64,000 bases of DNA from Lysobacterales bacterium (GTDB taxonomy: Bacteria > Pseudomonadota > Gammaproteobacteria > Xanthomonadales > Ahniellaceae), in assembly GCA_016703225.1 (NCBI GenBank), contig JADJCM010000001.1, positions 434,001 to 498,000 of the forward strand, written 5' to 3'. Within the stretch, counting starts at the first letter, position 1. Each line of letters begins with the position of its first letter. A program made the translations under genes and the position numbers. This document shows, in pieces, positions 51,554 through 61,131 of this stretch. The notes under the pieces were generated by a model that searched no databases, was not told the origin of the DNA, and saw nothing but the letters and a program-made list of their open reading frames with translations.

Positions 51554-53329
51554 CTACCCCTTCTTCACCGGCTTCACCACGCGCACGTGCAGTTCCTGCA
51601 ACTGGTTCTCGGCGACGACGGAGGGGGCGCTGGTGAGCAGGCAGTTGGCGCTGGCGGTTTTGGGGAAGGCGATGACGTCGCGGATGGACTCGGTGCCGAC
51701 CATCAGTGCGGCCATGCGGTCGATGCCGAAGGCGATGCCGCCGTGCGGCGGGGCGCCAAACTTGAGGGCGTCGAGCAGGAAGCCGAACTTCAGTTCCGCT
51801 TCTTCGGCGCTGATGCCGAGCAGGTCAAACACCGCGCTCTGCATGTCCGGGCGATGGATGCGGATCGAGCCGCCGCCGATTTCGTTGCCATTGAGCACGC
51901 AGTCGTAGCCGCGCGATACCGAACTGACGGCGTTGGCCTTGAGGTCGGCGACGTCGTCGATCTTCGGTGCGGTGAACGGGTGGTGCAGGGCGACGTAGCG
52001 CTTGTCGTCGGCGTCGTACTCGAACATCGGGAAGTCGGTGACCCACAACGGCGCCCAGCGGTTTGCGACCAGGCCCATGTCCTTCGCGACCTTGATGCGC
52101 AGCGCGCCCATGAAATCCGACACGGTCTTGTACGGTCCGGCGCCGAAGAACAGCACATCGCCCTGCTCGGCGCCGACTGCATTGAAGATGCCCTCGATCG
52201 CGGCATCGTCGAGGAATTTGACGATCGGCGAGGTCAGGCCTTCGCGGCCCTTGGACAGATCATCGATGCGGATCCAGGCCAGGCCCTTGGCGCCGTACTT
52301 GGCGACGTAGAGCCCGAGGTCATCGAGCTGCTTGCGCGTCATCTCCGAACCCTTGGGCACGCGCAGGCAGGCGACGCGGCCACCCGGGTCCTTGGCCGGT
52401 CCCGAGAACACCTTGAACTCGACATGCGCGACCGCGGCCGCGACATCGACCAGCTCCAGATCGATGCGCAGGTCCGGCTTGTCGGAACCGTAGCGACGCA
52501 TCGCCTCGGCGTAGGTCATGCGCGGGAACGGGTCCTGCAGCTCGGTATCGTTCACGGTCTTGAAGATGTGGCGGATCATGCCCTCGACCATGTCCTGCAC
52601 GTCGTGTTCCTCGACGAACGCGAACTCCATGTCGAGCTGGGTGAATTCCGGCTGGCGGTCGGCGCGCAGGTCTTCGTCGCGGAAGCAGCGCGCGATCTGG
52701 TAGTAGCGATCCATGCCGGCCATCATCAGCAACTGCTTGAACAATTGCGGCGACTGCGGCAGCGCGTAGAACTCGCCCGCATGCACGCGGCTCGGCACCA
52801 GATAGTCGCGCGCGCCTTCCGGCGTCGCCTTGGTCAGGATCGGCGTTTCGATGTCCTGGAAACCCCGCGCATCGAGATAACGGCGGATTTCCTGGGTCAG
52901 GCGCGTGCGCAGGCGCATCGCGCGCTGCATCGCCGGGCGGCGGATATCGAGATAGCGATACTTGAGGCGCGCTTCTTCGCCCGGCGTGTCGTCCAGCTGG
53001 AACGGCAGCGGCGCCGACGCGTTCAGCACTTCCACACGATCGCACACGACTTCGATCTTGCCGGTGCGCAAGCGGTCATTGATCTGCGAGGCGGGACGGC
53101 CGCGCACCGTACCGGTGATGCGCAGGCAATACTCGTAGCGCACGCCTTCGGCCGATTTGAACGCCGCCGCATTGTCCGGCTCGATCACACACTGCACCAG
53201 GCCCTCGTGGTCGCGCAGGTCGATGAAGATGACGCCGCCGTGATCGCGACGGGTATCGGCCCAGCCGCAGAGGGTGACGGTCTGACCGGTCAGCGTCTCG
53301 TCGACGAGACCGCAATAGTGGCTACGCAT
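51554..53329 (-). CDS. aspS: Aspartyl-tRNA synthetase
   Basis: 591 residues from ATG 53329 (MRSHYCGLVDETLTG), the usual bacterial AspRS start. OB-fold anticodon-binding domain (VTLCGWADTRRDHGGVIFIDLRD), class II motif 2 around YYQIARCFRDEDLRADRQPEFTQLD, the GAD insertion domain of bacterial AspRS, and motif 3 GGIAFGIDRMAALM. Essential for translation; whether it is discriminating or non-discriminating cannot be told here. A -10-like TAGCAT lies upstream, in the divergent spacer with the membrane protein gene. Confidence 0.97.
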   Translation of the reverse strand: MRSHYCGLVDETLTGQTVTLCGWADTRRDHGGVIFIDLRDHEGLVQCVIEPDNAAAFKSAEGVRYEYCLRITGTVRGRPASQINDRLRTGKIEVVCDRVEVLNASAPLPFQLDDTPGEEARLKYRYLDIRRPAMQRAMRLRTRLTQEIRRYLDARGFQDIETPILTKATPEGARDYLVPSRVHAGEFYALPQSPQLFKQLLMMAGMDRYYQIARCFRDEDLRADRQPEFTQLDMEFAFVEEHDVQDMVEGMIRHIFKTVNDTELQDPFPRMTYAEAMRRYGSDKPDLRIDLELVDVAAAVAHVEFKVFSGPAKDPGGRVACLRVPKGSEMTRKQLDDLGLYVAKYGAKGLAWIRIDDLSKGREGLTSPIVKFLDDAAIEGIFNAVGAEQGDVLFFGAGPYKTVSDFMGALRIKVAKDMGLVANRWAPLWVTDFPMFEYDADDKRYVALHHPFTAPKIDDVADLKANAVSSVSRGYDCVLNGNEIGGGSIRIHRPDMQSAVFDLLGISAEEAELKFGFLLDALKFGAPPHGGIAFGIDRMAALMVGTESIRDVIAFPKTASANCLLTSAPSVVAENQLQELHVRVVKPVKKG

Positions 53330-53467
53330 GGTGGATGCTCCGAGGCGGGCGCGAACGCCACGCGGGGTTTGGACAGGACCGCGCATGCTACGGACGCGGC
53401 CCCGAGACCGCAAACCGCAAGCCCTCATCGGCTACCCTTCGCGCCCCTTTGCCCGGAGAACGCCCGC

Positions 53468-54034
53468 ATGGATGTGAACCCCTACCAGCCTCCGACCGCC
53501 ATGGTTGCCGATCCGGTGGTGGGTGATGCCGGCCTGGTCGCGCTGCGCGAACAGCACATTCGCCACGAGGTGCAGCTGAAGTCGGTGGGCTCGCTGTACC
53601 TGCTCGGCGCATTGCTGCTGGCCGTTGCTGCGCTCGGCATGTTCGGACTGATGTTCGGCGACGCCTCGCACGGCGGCGATGCGGGCAAGTTCGCCATCGT
53701 CGGCGCGGTGTACCTGGCCTTTGCCACTGCGGCGTTCACAATGGCGATCGGTTTCCGCCGACTGCGGCCCTGGGTGCGCATTCCCGGCGGCATCCTGTCC
53801 GGTCTCGGGCTGCTCGCGATCCCGGTCGGCACCCTGATCCACGGCTGGATCCTGTTCCTGATGTTCGGCAAGCAGGGGCGCGTCGTGCTCGCTCCGGAGT
53901 ACCAGGCCGTGATCGACGCGACCCCACAGGTGCGCTACCGGCGCACGCTGGGGGACTGGATCGCGCTCGGACTGGTGGTCGGCCTGTTGCTGCTGGTGGT
54001 GCTCGCGATCGCGCTGCCGGCGCTCTTGCGCTAA
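53468..54034 (+). CDS. Small membrane protein of unknown function
   Basis: 188 residues from ATG 53468 (MDVNPYQPPTA, a start often seen in small bacterial membrane proteins). Four hydrophobic segments: LYLLGALLLAVAALGMFGLM, FAIVGAVYLAFATAAFTMAI, IPGGILSGLGLLAIPVGTLI and ALGLVVGLLLLVVLAIALPA, with a 40-residue soluble loop before the last. It resembles the DUF4064/YIP1-like group only in general build. Diverges from aspS and converges with the FmdB-like gene, 10 bases apart. Confidence 0.78.
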   Translation: MDVNPYQPPTAMVADPVVGDAGLVALREQHIRHEVQLKSVGSLYLLGALLLAVAALGMFGLMFGDASHGGDAGKFAIVGAVYLAFATAAFTMAIGFRRLRPWVRIPGGILSGLGLLAIPVGTLIHGWILFLMFGKQGRVVLAPEYQAVIDATPQVRYRRTLGDWIALGLVVGLLLLVVLAIALPALLR

Positions 54035-54044
54035 TCGGCCGGAA

Positions 54045-54374
54045 TCAGGCGTCCGCAGCCGGCGCGGCACAGGCTCCGCCGCAGCCACCGCCGCCACAGC
54101 CGCCCTCGGCTGGCTTGCTCTCGGTCGGCTTGTTCTCTGCGGGCTTGCTGTCGCCGCTCGGCTTTTCGACCAAATTGCGTTTGGCGTCGCCTTCTTTCTT
54201 GAAGTCGGTCTCGTACCAGCCGCTGCCCGCCAGCCGGAACGAGGGCGCCGAGAGCGCGCGCGTCATCGTCGCCGGACCGCACTGCGGGCACTCGCCCGGG
54301 TCCGGGTCGGACAGGCGCATCAGGTGGTCGCTCTTGGTGCCACAATGGGCGCAGACGTATTCGTAGATCGGCAT
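54045..54374 (-). CDS. FmdB family zinc-ribbon protein
   Basis: 109 residues from ATG 54374. The N-terminal FmdB ribbon has two zinc knuckles: MPIYEYVCAHCG and CPQCG. A hydrophobic PSFRLAGSGWYETDF follows, then a Lys/Pro/Glu tail and a C-terminal Gly-Cys string (CGGGGCGGAC). The family is a putative regulatory or RNA-associated zinc ribbon commonly next to aspS, as here. Function not established. Confidence 0.9.
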   Translation of the reverse strand: MPIYEYVCAHCGTKSDHLMRLSDPDPGECPQCGPATMTRALSAPSFRLAGSGWYETDFKKEGDAKRNLVEKPSGDSKPAENKPTESKPAEGGCGGGGCGGACAAPAADA

Positions 54375-54430
54375 AGTGATTCGCCGGCAGGATGGACTGG
54401 GCGCCCGTACTTGGGGCGCCCGCCGCAATT

Positions 54431-57400
54431 TCAAGGCGCGCAGCCGCCCTCGAAACCGTCGAGGTAGACGCCTTCGCCATCCAGAATGCGCACCACCACG
54501 GTGCGGCTCGACACGCTCACGCCCGCGCTGCCGCCGCTGAGTTGCAGCACGAACTCTTCGGGCACCTCGGGCAGGCCATCGTCGGGAATGCTGATCACCG
54601 CGCGCGCCGCCAGGCTGCCCGGCGCAAACACCACGCTGCCGCTGACCGGGAGGTAGTCATCGACCGGCGTGGCATTGACCGGGGCGGTGGTCCAGTCGAC
54701 CGAAGCCTGGTCGAACCCGCCGACGCGCTCAATCGGCACCTCCACCTGACCGCCTTCGTGTACCCACAGGAAGCAGGCGGTCGGCTGTGCGGCGCCGTTG
54801 CTTCCGGATGCGGTCAAGGTCGCCGCGGTGGCGCCGTAGTCGATGAAATGCGTGGCCGCTGCCGGGTTGCTGACGCCGCTGAAGTAACCGGAACGGCTGG
54901 CCGCCGTCAGGAACGCGAAGCTGTCCACGGGCGTCGGCACGAACCCTCCGAGCAGCACGAAGCTCACCGACCCGCCCAGGTTCGCCGCGCCGGTGACGGC
55001 GAGCTTGTCGAACTGCCCCGACGCTGCGCCGGCGAGTTCGATCTCCAGCGCGCCGGCCGCGGACTGCGTGTAGCTGCCGGTGATGGTCAGCGTGCCAGGC
55101 GAACTGCCGGGCGCGACGGTGGCACCGGTGTTGTTCACGGACCCCTGAACGGTGCCGACGCCACGCAAGTGGCCACCCTGGAACGCCAGCGGCGTCGATA
55201 GCTGCTGCAGGAAGCCAAGGCTCGCGAGCGTGGTCGTGCCGGCACTCTGGGTGAAGGTGTTCACGTTCAAGGTGGTGTCGACGGTGACCTGCAGGGTGCC
55301 GGCATTGGTCAGGTCCGGCCCGATGCTCGCAGTGCCGCCACCAACCTTGCTCAGGGTTGCCCCGGCCTCGTTGCGGAAGCGCTTGCTTCCGGCTCCGGCG
55401 CCGACGACGAGCGCCGTATTCGAATCCAAGTTCCACACGCCTTCGTTCACGATTTCCGCGGCGCCGGCGAACACCAGACTCACGGTCGACGACTGCTGAT
55501 TCATGGTGCCGCGATTGATCAGCGTGCGGTTCTGCAGCCATGGCGAATTGATCGGCACGCTGAAGCTGTTCACCGAGCCGGTGTCGAGGATCATCTGGTC
55601 GGCGAGGCCGCTGCCCTGCACGATCGCGCTCGCATACCAGTTCAACCCGCCGGTGATGGTCGGCGTGCCGCTGCCGTTGACCACGCCGCCGCCGATCGCG
55701 AGATTCGGCACCGACACCGGGCCATTGAACGTCAGCGCGCCGCCGATGATGCGCAACACCCCGGCGCCGGTGAAGGTGGCACCGCTGGAGACGTTGAACG
55801 CGGCGGTCTGCACCTCCAGCGTCCCGCCGGCCGACAACGTCTGCGCACCAGCGAGCGTGCCGCCGCCACCCAACTGCAAGATCCCGCCAGCGACCGCCAG
55901 TGTGCCGTTGTTGATCACCTCGACGGCCAGGTAGGAATTGCCGCTGGCGTGGTTGTATTGCGCGCCCACGGCATTGGTGAAGCGCTTGATGCCGGCGCCC
56001 GAGCCAGTTGCGATCCAGTTGCTTGATCCGCCGTTCCAGATGCCCTCGTTGACGATCTCGGCAGCGTTGGCAAGACTGAGCGTTGCGGTGCTGTTGCTGC
56101 GGGTCATGGTGCCGCGATTGATCAGCGTGCGGTTCTGCAGCGATGGGGAATTGATCGACACGCTGAAGCTGTTCACCGAGCCGGTGTCGAGGATCATCTG
56201 GTCGGCGAGGCCGCTGCCCTGCACGATCGCGCTCGCATACCAGTTCAACCCGCCGGTGATGGTCGGCGTGCCGCTGCCGTTGACCACGCCGCCGCCGATC
56301 GCGAGATTCGGTACCGACACCGGGCCATTGAACGTCAGCGCGCCGCCGATGATGCGCAACACCCCGGCGCCGGTGAAGGTGGCGCCGCTGGAGACGTTGA
56401 TCGTGGCGGTCTGCACCTCCAGCGTCCCGCCGGCCGACAACGTCTGCGCACCAGCGAGCGTGCCGCCGCCGCTGAGCTGCAGGATTCCCGCGGCAACGGC
56501 CAGCGTGCCGTTGTTGACGAACTCCACGTTGATCCAGGAATTGCCGCTGGCATGGTGGTATTGCGCGCCGACGGCATTGGTGAAGCGCTTGATGCCGGTG
56601 CCCGAACCCGTCGCGATCCAGTTGTTTGATCCGCCGTTCCAGATGCCCTCGTTGACGATCTCGGCAGCGTTGGCAAGGCTGAGCGTTGCGGTGCTGTTGC
56701 TGCGGGTCATGGTGCCGCGATTGATCAGCGTGCGGTTCTGCAGCCATGGCGAATTGATCGGCACGCTGAAGCTGTTCACCGAGCCGGTGTCGAGGATCAT
56801 CTGGTCGGCGAGGCCGCTGCCCTGCACGATCGCGCTCGCATACCAGTTCAACCCGCCGGTGATGGTCGGCGTGCCGCTGCCGTTGACCACGCCGCCGCCG
56901 ATCGCGAGATTCGGTACCGACACCGGGCCATTGAACGTCAGCGCGCCGCCGATGATGCGCAACACCCCGGCGCCGGTGAAGGTGGCACCGCTGGAGACGT
57001 TGATTGCGGCGTTCTGCACCTCCAGCGTCCCACCTGCCGACAACGTCTGCGCACCAGCGAGCGTGCCGCCGCCACCCAACTGCAAGATCCCGCCAGCGAC
57101 CGCCAGTGTGCCGTTGTTGATCACCTCGACGGCCAGGTAGGAATTGCCGCTGGCGTGGTTGTATTGCGCGCCCACGGCATTGGTGAAGCGCTTGATGCCG
57201 GCGCCCGAGCCAGTTGCGATCCAGTTGCTTGCACCGCCGTTCCACACGCCTTCGTTGATGATCTCGGCGGCATTCGACAGCGTGATCGTTCCGGTCGAGT
57301 CGGCGCGATTGAACGTTCCGCGATTGATCAGCGTGCGGTTCTGCAGCCATGGCGAATTGATCGGCACGCTGAAGCTGTTCACCGAGCCGGTGTCGAGGAT

Positions 57401-58324
57401 CATCTGGTCGGCGAGGCCGCTGCCCTGCACGATCGCGCTCGCATACCAGTTCAACCCGCCGGTGATGGTCGGCGTGCCGCTGCCGTTGACCACGCCGCCG
57501 CCGATCGCGAGATTCGGCACCGACACCGGGCCATTGAACGTCAGCGCGCCGCCGATGATGCGCAACGCCCCGGCGCCGATGAAGGTGGCACCGCTGGAGA
57601 CGTTGATTGCGGCGTTCTGCACCTCCAGCGTCCCACCTGCCGACAACGTCTGCGCACCAGCGAGCGTGCCGCCGCCACCCAACTGCAAGATCCCGCCAGC
57701 GACCGCCAGTGTGCCGTTGTTGATCACCTCGACGGCCAGGTAGGAATTGCCGCTGGCGTGGTTGTATTGCGCGCCCACGGCATTGGTGAAGCGCTTGATG
57801 CCGGCGCCCGAGCCAGTTGCGATCCAGTTGCTTGCACCGCCGTTCCACACGCCTTCGTTGATGATCTCGGCGGCATTCGACAGCGTGATCGTTCCGGTCG
57901 AGTCGGCGCGATTGAACGTTCCGCGATTGCGCAGCGTCCGGTTGCTGATGCTGCGCCCGCTGCCGCTGGGTCCGAAGGTACTGGTGCAGCCCGCATCCAG
58001 GATCAGTTCGGCCGAGAGATCGGGCCCGGAGAGCGAGCCGGCCGACCAGACGAAAGCCGTGCTCACGTTCAGATTCTGGGCGCCACCGAGGCCGCCGCCG
58101 GTGATCGTCAGTCCGGCCACCGTGGACGGCGCGTCTACCTGTGGCGTACCGCTGTTGACCACGGCGGTGTCGGCCGCACCCGGCGCGGCACCGCCGCAGC
58201 CACTCCAGTTCGCTCCCGCCGACCAGTTGCCGCTGCTGCCACCCCAGGTGCAGGTAGCCGCATCTGCGCATGCCGCGAACGCCAAACCCAGGACCAAGAA
58301 GCCCATCCAGAGACCATGCCGCAT
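54431..58324 (-). CDS. Secreted repeat-rich beta-helix protein with Calx-beta domain and DGFE tail
   Basis: 1297 residues from ATG 58324, which opens a signal peptide (MRHGLWMGFLVLGLAFAACA). An N-terminal TWGGSSGNWSAGANW segment is typical of autotransporter-like passenger repeats. Residues about 135-940 are four units of exactly 201 residues made of NGTLAVAGG, GGTLAGAQTLSAGGTLEV and GAGVLRIIGGALTFNGPVSV strands, building a parallel beta-helix. After PGSSPGTLTITGSY (a passenger-associated motif) come a beta domain and a Calx-beta-like domain (DYLPVSGSVVFAPGS, ISIPDDGLPEVPEEF). There is no autotransporter barrel. The end reads GVYLDGFEGGCAP. Likely a surface or extracellular structural protein. 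Confidence 0.88.
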   Translation of the reverse strand: MRHGLWMGFLVLGLAFAACADAATCTWGGSSGNWSAGANWSGCGGAAPGAADTAVVNSGTPQVDAPSTVAGLTITGGGLGGAQNLNVSTAFVWSAGSLSGPDLSAELILDAGCTSTFGPSGSGRSISNRTLRNRGTFNRADSTGTITLSNAAEIINEGVWNGGASNWIATGSGAGIKRFTNAVGAQYNHASGNSYLAVEVINNGTLAVAGGILQLGGGGTLAGAQTLSAGGTLEVQNAAINVSSGATFIGAGALRIIGGALTFNGPVSVPNLAIGGGVVNGSGTPTITGGLNWYASAIVQGSGLADQMILDTGSVNSFSVPINSPWLQNRTLINRGTFNRADSTGTITLSNAAEIINEGVWNGGASNWIATGSGAGIKRFTNAVGAQYNHASGNSYLAVEVINNGTLAVAGGILQLGGGGTLAGAQTLSAGGTLEVQNAAINVSSGATFTGAGVLRIIGGALTFNGPVSVPNLAIGGGVVNGSGTPTITGGLNWYASAIVQGSGLADQMILDTGSVNSFSVPINSPWLQNRTLINRGTMTRSNSTATLSLANAAEIVNEGIWNGGSNNWIATGSGTGIKRFTNAVGAQYHHASGNSWINVEFVNNGTLAVAAGILQLSGGGTLAGAQTLSAGGTLEVQTATINVSSGATFTGAGVLRIIGGALTFNGPVSVPNLAIGGGVVNGSGTPTITGGLNWYASAIVQGSGLADQMILDTGSVNSFSVSINSPSLQNRTLINRGTMTRSNSTATLSLANAAEIVNEGIWNGGSSNWIATGSGAGIKRFTNAVGAQYNHASGNSYLAVEVINNGTLAVAGGILQLGGGGTLAGAQTLSAGGTLEVQTAAFNVSSGATFTGAGVLRIIGGALTFNGPVSVPNLAIGGGVVNGSGTPTITGGLNWYASAIVQGSGLADQMILDTGSVNSFSVPINSPWLQNRTLINRGTMNQQSSTVSLVFAGAAEIVNEGVWNLDSNTALVVGAGAGSKRFRNEAGATLSKVGGGTASIGPDLTNAGTLQVTVDTTLNVNTFTQSAGTTTLASLGFLQQLSTPLAFQGGHLRGVGTVQGSVNNTGATVAPGSSPGTLTITGSYTQSAAGALEIELAGAASGQFDKLAVTGAANLGGSVSFVLLGGFVPTPVDSFAFLTAASRSGYFSGVSNPAAATHFIDYGATAATLTASGSNGAAQPTACFLWVHEGGQVEVPIERVGGFDQASVDWTTAPVNATPVDDYLPVSGSVVFAPGSLAARAVISIPDDGLPEVPEEFVLQLSGGSAGVSVSSRTVVVRILDGEGVYLDGFEGGCAP
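55511..57922 (-). repeat. Four tandem 603-bp repeats inside the beta-helix gene
   Basis: The marker GCGATTG recurs at 55511, 56114, 56717, 57320 and 57923, a constant step of 603 bases (201 codons). The units are nearly identical at DNA level, with differences concentrated in a short stretch (for example TMTRSNSTATLSL versus TFNRADSTGTITL), so copies arose recently or are kept alike by gene conversion. Confidence 0.93.
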
Positions 58325-58464
58325 CGCCGCATCCTCCCCGTTGAATCGGCGCGAGCGTAGTCCCTCGGCGCGTTCCAGCGAAGCGCAAAACTCTGTGCCG
58401 CGACCCTCCACTTTCGCGTTCGCTTGATCCAGATCAGGGCGCGCGTGCGCACCCCGCTCCGGCG

Positions 58465-60201
58465 CTAGCGGAGCACACGGTCCAGAGGCGGGCTTGCGCC
58501 ATCGAGATGCAGCATCAGCGCGTCCATCGCCGCGTGGGCATGGGGCAACAGGGGTGGCGTACCATGCAATTGCGGCAGCGCGACGAAGGCGTCGAAGTGC
58601 TGGGCGTTGGCGACCTCCCACAGTGCAATGCGCGCACCGTTCGCCCGCGCTGCGGCCAGGTAAGGCCGCGAACTGAACTCGATCGGGATGATGCTGTCGC
58701 GGTCGCCGTGCACGATCACGGTCGGCACCCGCGGCTTGCCGTTGCCGCGCGTGGCGGCGATCGATGCCTGCACCTGGCGCGCCAACACATCTTCGCCGTC
58801 GAGCAGCGCGCGCAGGCAGCGCAGGCCGGTGAGCGCTGGATCAGCGGGATCGGTCGCCAATCCGTCGACCAGGGCGACGCCCGCGGTCGGTGCGATGCCG
58901 GATGCGTCCGACCACCACAGCGCGCGCTCGGCGGCAGAGGCCGCACGCGGCGGGCCGGCGCCGTCGCGCTGGGCAAAGCCATAGCCGCAGACCGCAGCGT
59001 CCGACGTGGCACGCGCGTAGCTCTGCGCATACAGCGCTGCGACCGCGCGCCACAGATCGAAGCCCACTTGCAGACCGGCAAGCCGCAGCGACTCATCGCG
59101 CCATCCGCTGGCACGCAGCTGCGCCAGTGCCGATGCCGACTGCGCTGCGGCATCGTCGCCCTCGATCAACCCCGCCGCGCGCAGGCTGGCGCAGCGTGCG
59201 CCCGCAACGGCGCGCCAGGCGGCGTCGGGCAGGAACGCAGGCGCGTCGGGCAGCGCGAGCAAGGCGCAAGGCTGCAGCAGCGCGGCTTCGGTGGCGTAGT
59301 CGAACAGGTGCCGGGCACCTTCGACGCTGACGTTGGGCGCGGCGGCGACGACGCCATCGAGCAGGCCTTGGTCGTCGAGTTCGGCGGCGCGCAGCACCGC
59401 ACCGCCGCCATTCGACAGACCGAAGGCGAGGATGCGCGTGTTCGCGGCGGTGAACGGCGCCTGCCCCGGAAAGGATTCGTCAAGTACCTGCAAGCCGAAG
59501 CGCGCGGCCTGCAACACGTGCCGCCCCCAGTCGGCCTCCGGGTGGTCGCCGGAGTGCGCATGCTTGAGCGCGACGCGGGTTTCGTTGGCGACTGCTGCAG
59601 TGCCCGGGTCGAACTCGAGTTCGATGCCGCGCGGCGCGCGCGTACCGTCGCCCTGCACGCCTTCGCCGCTGGCGATGTCGAAGAAGCCGCTGCCGCCGCC
59701 CTTGTCGGTGTGCACCACCGCGCAGCCGCGCGGCAGGCCGTAGGCAGCGACCGAACCGATCGCGCCATAGATGCCGCGTGACCCCGATGACGCGGTCACG
59801 ATCAAGCAGCGTTGCATTGCATCGAAGGCATCCGGCACCTGCGCCATCACCCGATGCGGATGGCGCGCGCCGGGCAGCCGCGCGAAGGCGTGGAATTCTC
59901 GACCCGGCACGGCGGGGATTTCGCTCACGCTTCCATACAGATCGGCAATGCCGCGCCAGTTCGCATGCAGCGCGCGCCGCCGCAATTCGGCCGCGCTCGG
60001 ATGGGCGGCATCGGCCGGCGCCGGCGCCACCGAATTCAGCAGCGGGCCGCGGCCCATGCCGCCGCTGAGCAAGTCATCGCCCTCACGATGGACGGTGACG
60101 CGCGTAGCGGTGAAGGCATCGGCGGGTGCTGGCTCGGTCGTGTTCATGTTCGTGCAGGCGGCGGTCAACAAGCTCAGGAGGGTGGGGGTGATCAGGCGCA
60201 T
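58465..60201 (-). CDS. 3-hydroxybutyrate oligomer hydrolase (lipoprotein)
   Basis: 578 residues from ATG 60201. Lipoprotein signal LLSLLTAACTN with Cys. The family is recognised by LLSGGMGRGPL, RALHANWRGIADL, VTASSGSRGIYGAIGSVAAYGLPRGCAV and the nucleophile region ILAFGLSNGGGAVLRAA with Ser in GLSNGG; TVIVHGDRDSIIP holds the acid and NAQHFD the His. These enzymes cleave D-3-hydroxybutyrate oligomers released from polyhydroxybutyrate. The neighbour diverging upstream is 3-hydroxybutyrate dehydrogenase, which uses the product. Confidence 0.9.
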   Translation of the reverse strand: MRLITPTLLSLLTAACTNMNTTEPAPADAFTATRVTVHREGDDLLSGGMGRGPLLNSVAPAPADAAHPSAAELRRRALHANWRGIADLYGSVSEIPAVPGREFHAFARLPGARHPHRVMAQVPDAFDAMQRCLIVTASSGSRGIYGAIGSVAAYGLPRGCAVVHTDKGGGSGFFDIASGEGVQGDGTRAPRGIELEFDPGTAAVANETRVALKHAHSGDHPEADWGRHVLQAARFGLQVLDESFPGQAPFTAANTRILAFGLSNGGGAVLRAAELDDQGLLDGVVAAAPNVSVEGARHLFDYATEAALLQPCALLALPDAPAFLPDAAWRAVAGARCASLRAAGLIEGDDAAAQSASALAQLRASGWRDESLRLAGLQVGFDLWRAVAALYAQSYARATSDAAVCGYGFAQRDGAGPPRAASAAERALWWSDASGIAPTAGVALVDGLATDPADPALTGLRCLRALLDGEDVLARQVQASIAATRGNGKPRVPTVIVHGDRDSIIPIEFSSRPYLAAARANGARIALWEVANAQHFDAFVALPQLHGTPPLLPHAHAAMDALMLHLDGASPPLDRVLR

Positions 60202-60326
60202 CGGCGTTCTCCTCGTCCGGCACGCTATCAGGCCACGCCGCAGCCGCCACTGCACTTTGGTCCAGACGATCGCGGCGACGCCGAATGCTAGCCTCTGCAT
60301 CGCACATCCAGTCGCCGGACTCCACC

Positions 60327-61127
60327 ATGACCGACCGCTTCCTCGCTGGCCGCCACGCCCTGGTCACCGGCTCCACCTCCGGCATCGGCCTGGCCATCGC
60401 GCAAGCGCTCGGCGCCGCCGGTGCCAGCGTGATCGTGCACGGTCTCGGCAGCAGCGAGGAAATCGAGTCGGCGCAACGGCGCGTGCTCGCCAGCGGTGCG
60501 GAGGCCGTGCGCTTCCTGCCCGGCGATCTTGCCGATGCGAGCGCGATCGACGCGTTGATGCAGGCCGCCGGCCCCATCGACATTCTGATCAACAACGCCG
60601 GCATCCAGCACACCGCCAGCATCGGCGAGATGCCGCCGCAGCAGTGGGACCGCATCCTTGCGATCAACCTGAGCGCGGTCTTCCACACCCTGCGCCACGC
60701 CCTGCCCGGCATGGCCGCACGTGGTTTCGGCCGCGTCATCAACATCGCCTCGGTGCATGGCCTGGTGGCCTCGGTGCACAAAGCGCCGTATGTTGCGGCG
60801 AAACACGGCGTGGTCGGCTTGTCCAAGGTGGCCGCGCTCGAATACGCCAGCAGCGGCGACCGCGCCAGCGGCGGCATCACCATCAACTGCATCTGCCCCG
60901 GCTTCGTCGAGACCGCATTGATCGAACCGCAAGTGCTGGCGCGCGCCGCGCAGCACGGCGGCGACCGCGATGCCGGCATCCGCGATCTGCTCGCGGAGAA
61001 GCAGCCGAGCCTGCGCATGACCCTGCCCGAGGAGATCGCCGCGCTCGCGCTGTGGCTGTGCCGGCGCGAGGCGCATAACCTCAACGGCGCGGCCATTCCG
61101 GTCGATGGCGGCTGGACCGCAAGCTGA
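60327..61127 (+). CDS. bdhA: D-3-hydroxybutyrate dehydrogenase
   Basis: 266 residues, short-chain dehydrogenase. NAD-binding TGSTSGIGLAIA, NNAG in LINNAGIQHTASIGEM, catalytic Ser in NIASVHGLVASVHK, Tyr and Lys in YVAAKHGVVG, and family-typical QHTA and substrate segment with Gln. It oxidises D-3-hydroxybutyrate to acetoacetate with NAD+. The ATG at 60327 begins a short N-terminus normal for the family. A -10-like TAGCCT lies in the divergent spacer. The response regulator gene follows after 4 bases and may be co-transcribed. Confidence 0.93.
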   Translation: MTDRFLAGRHALVTGSTSGIGLAIAQALGAAGASVIVHGLGSSEEIESAQRRVLASGAEAVRFLPGDLADASAIDALMQAAGPIDILINNAGIQHTASIGEMPPQQWDRILAINLSAVFHTLRHALPGMAARGFGRVINIASVHGLVASVHKAPYVAAKHGVVGLSKVAALEYASSGDRASGGITINCICPGFVETALIEPQVLARAAQHGGDRDAGIRDLLAEKQPSLRMTLPEEIAALALWLCRREAHNLNGAAIPVDGGWTAS

Positions 61128-61131
61128 ATCC

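Noticed and set aside
55511..57922. Regular repeats considered as a CRISPR array
   Set aside because: Units are 603 bases with no short repeat-spacer alternation, and they code for protein in frame.
54729..58388. Long minus-strand frame of 1219 codons overlapping the repeat protein, and long plus-strand frames opposite it
   Set aside because: They inherit openness from the 603-bp repeats (length divisible by three); only the frame with signal peptide and beta-helix pattern makes sense.
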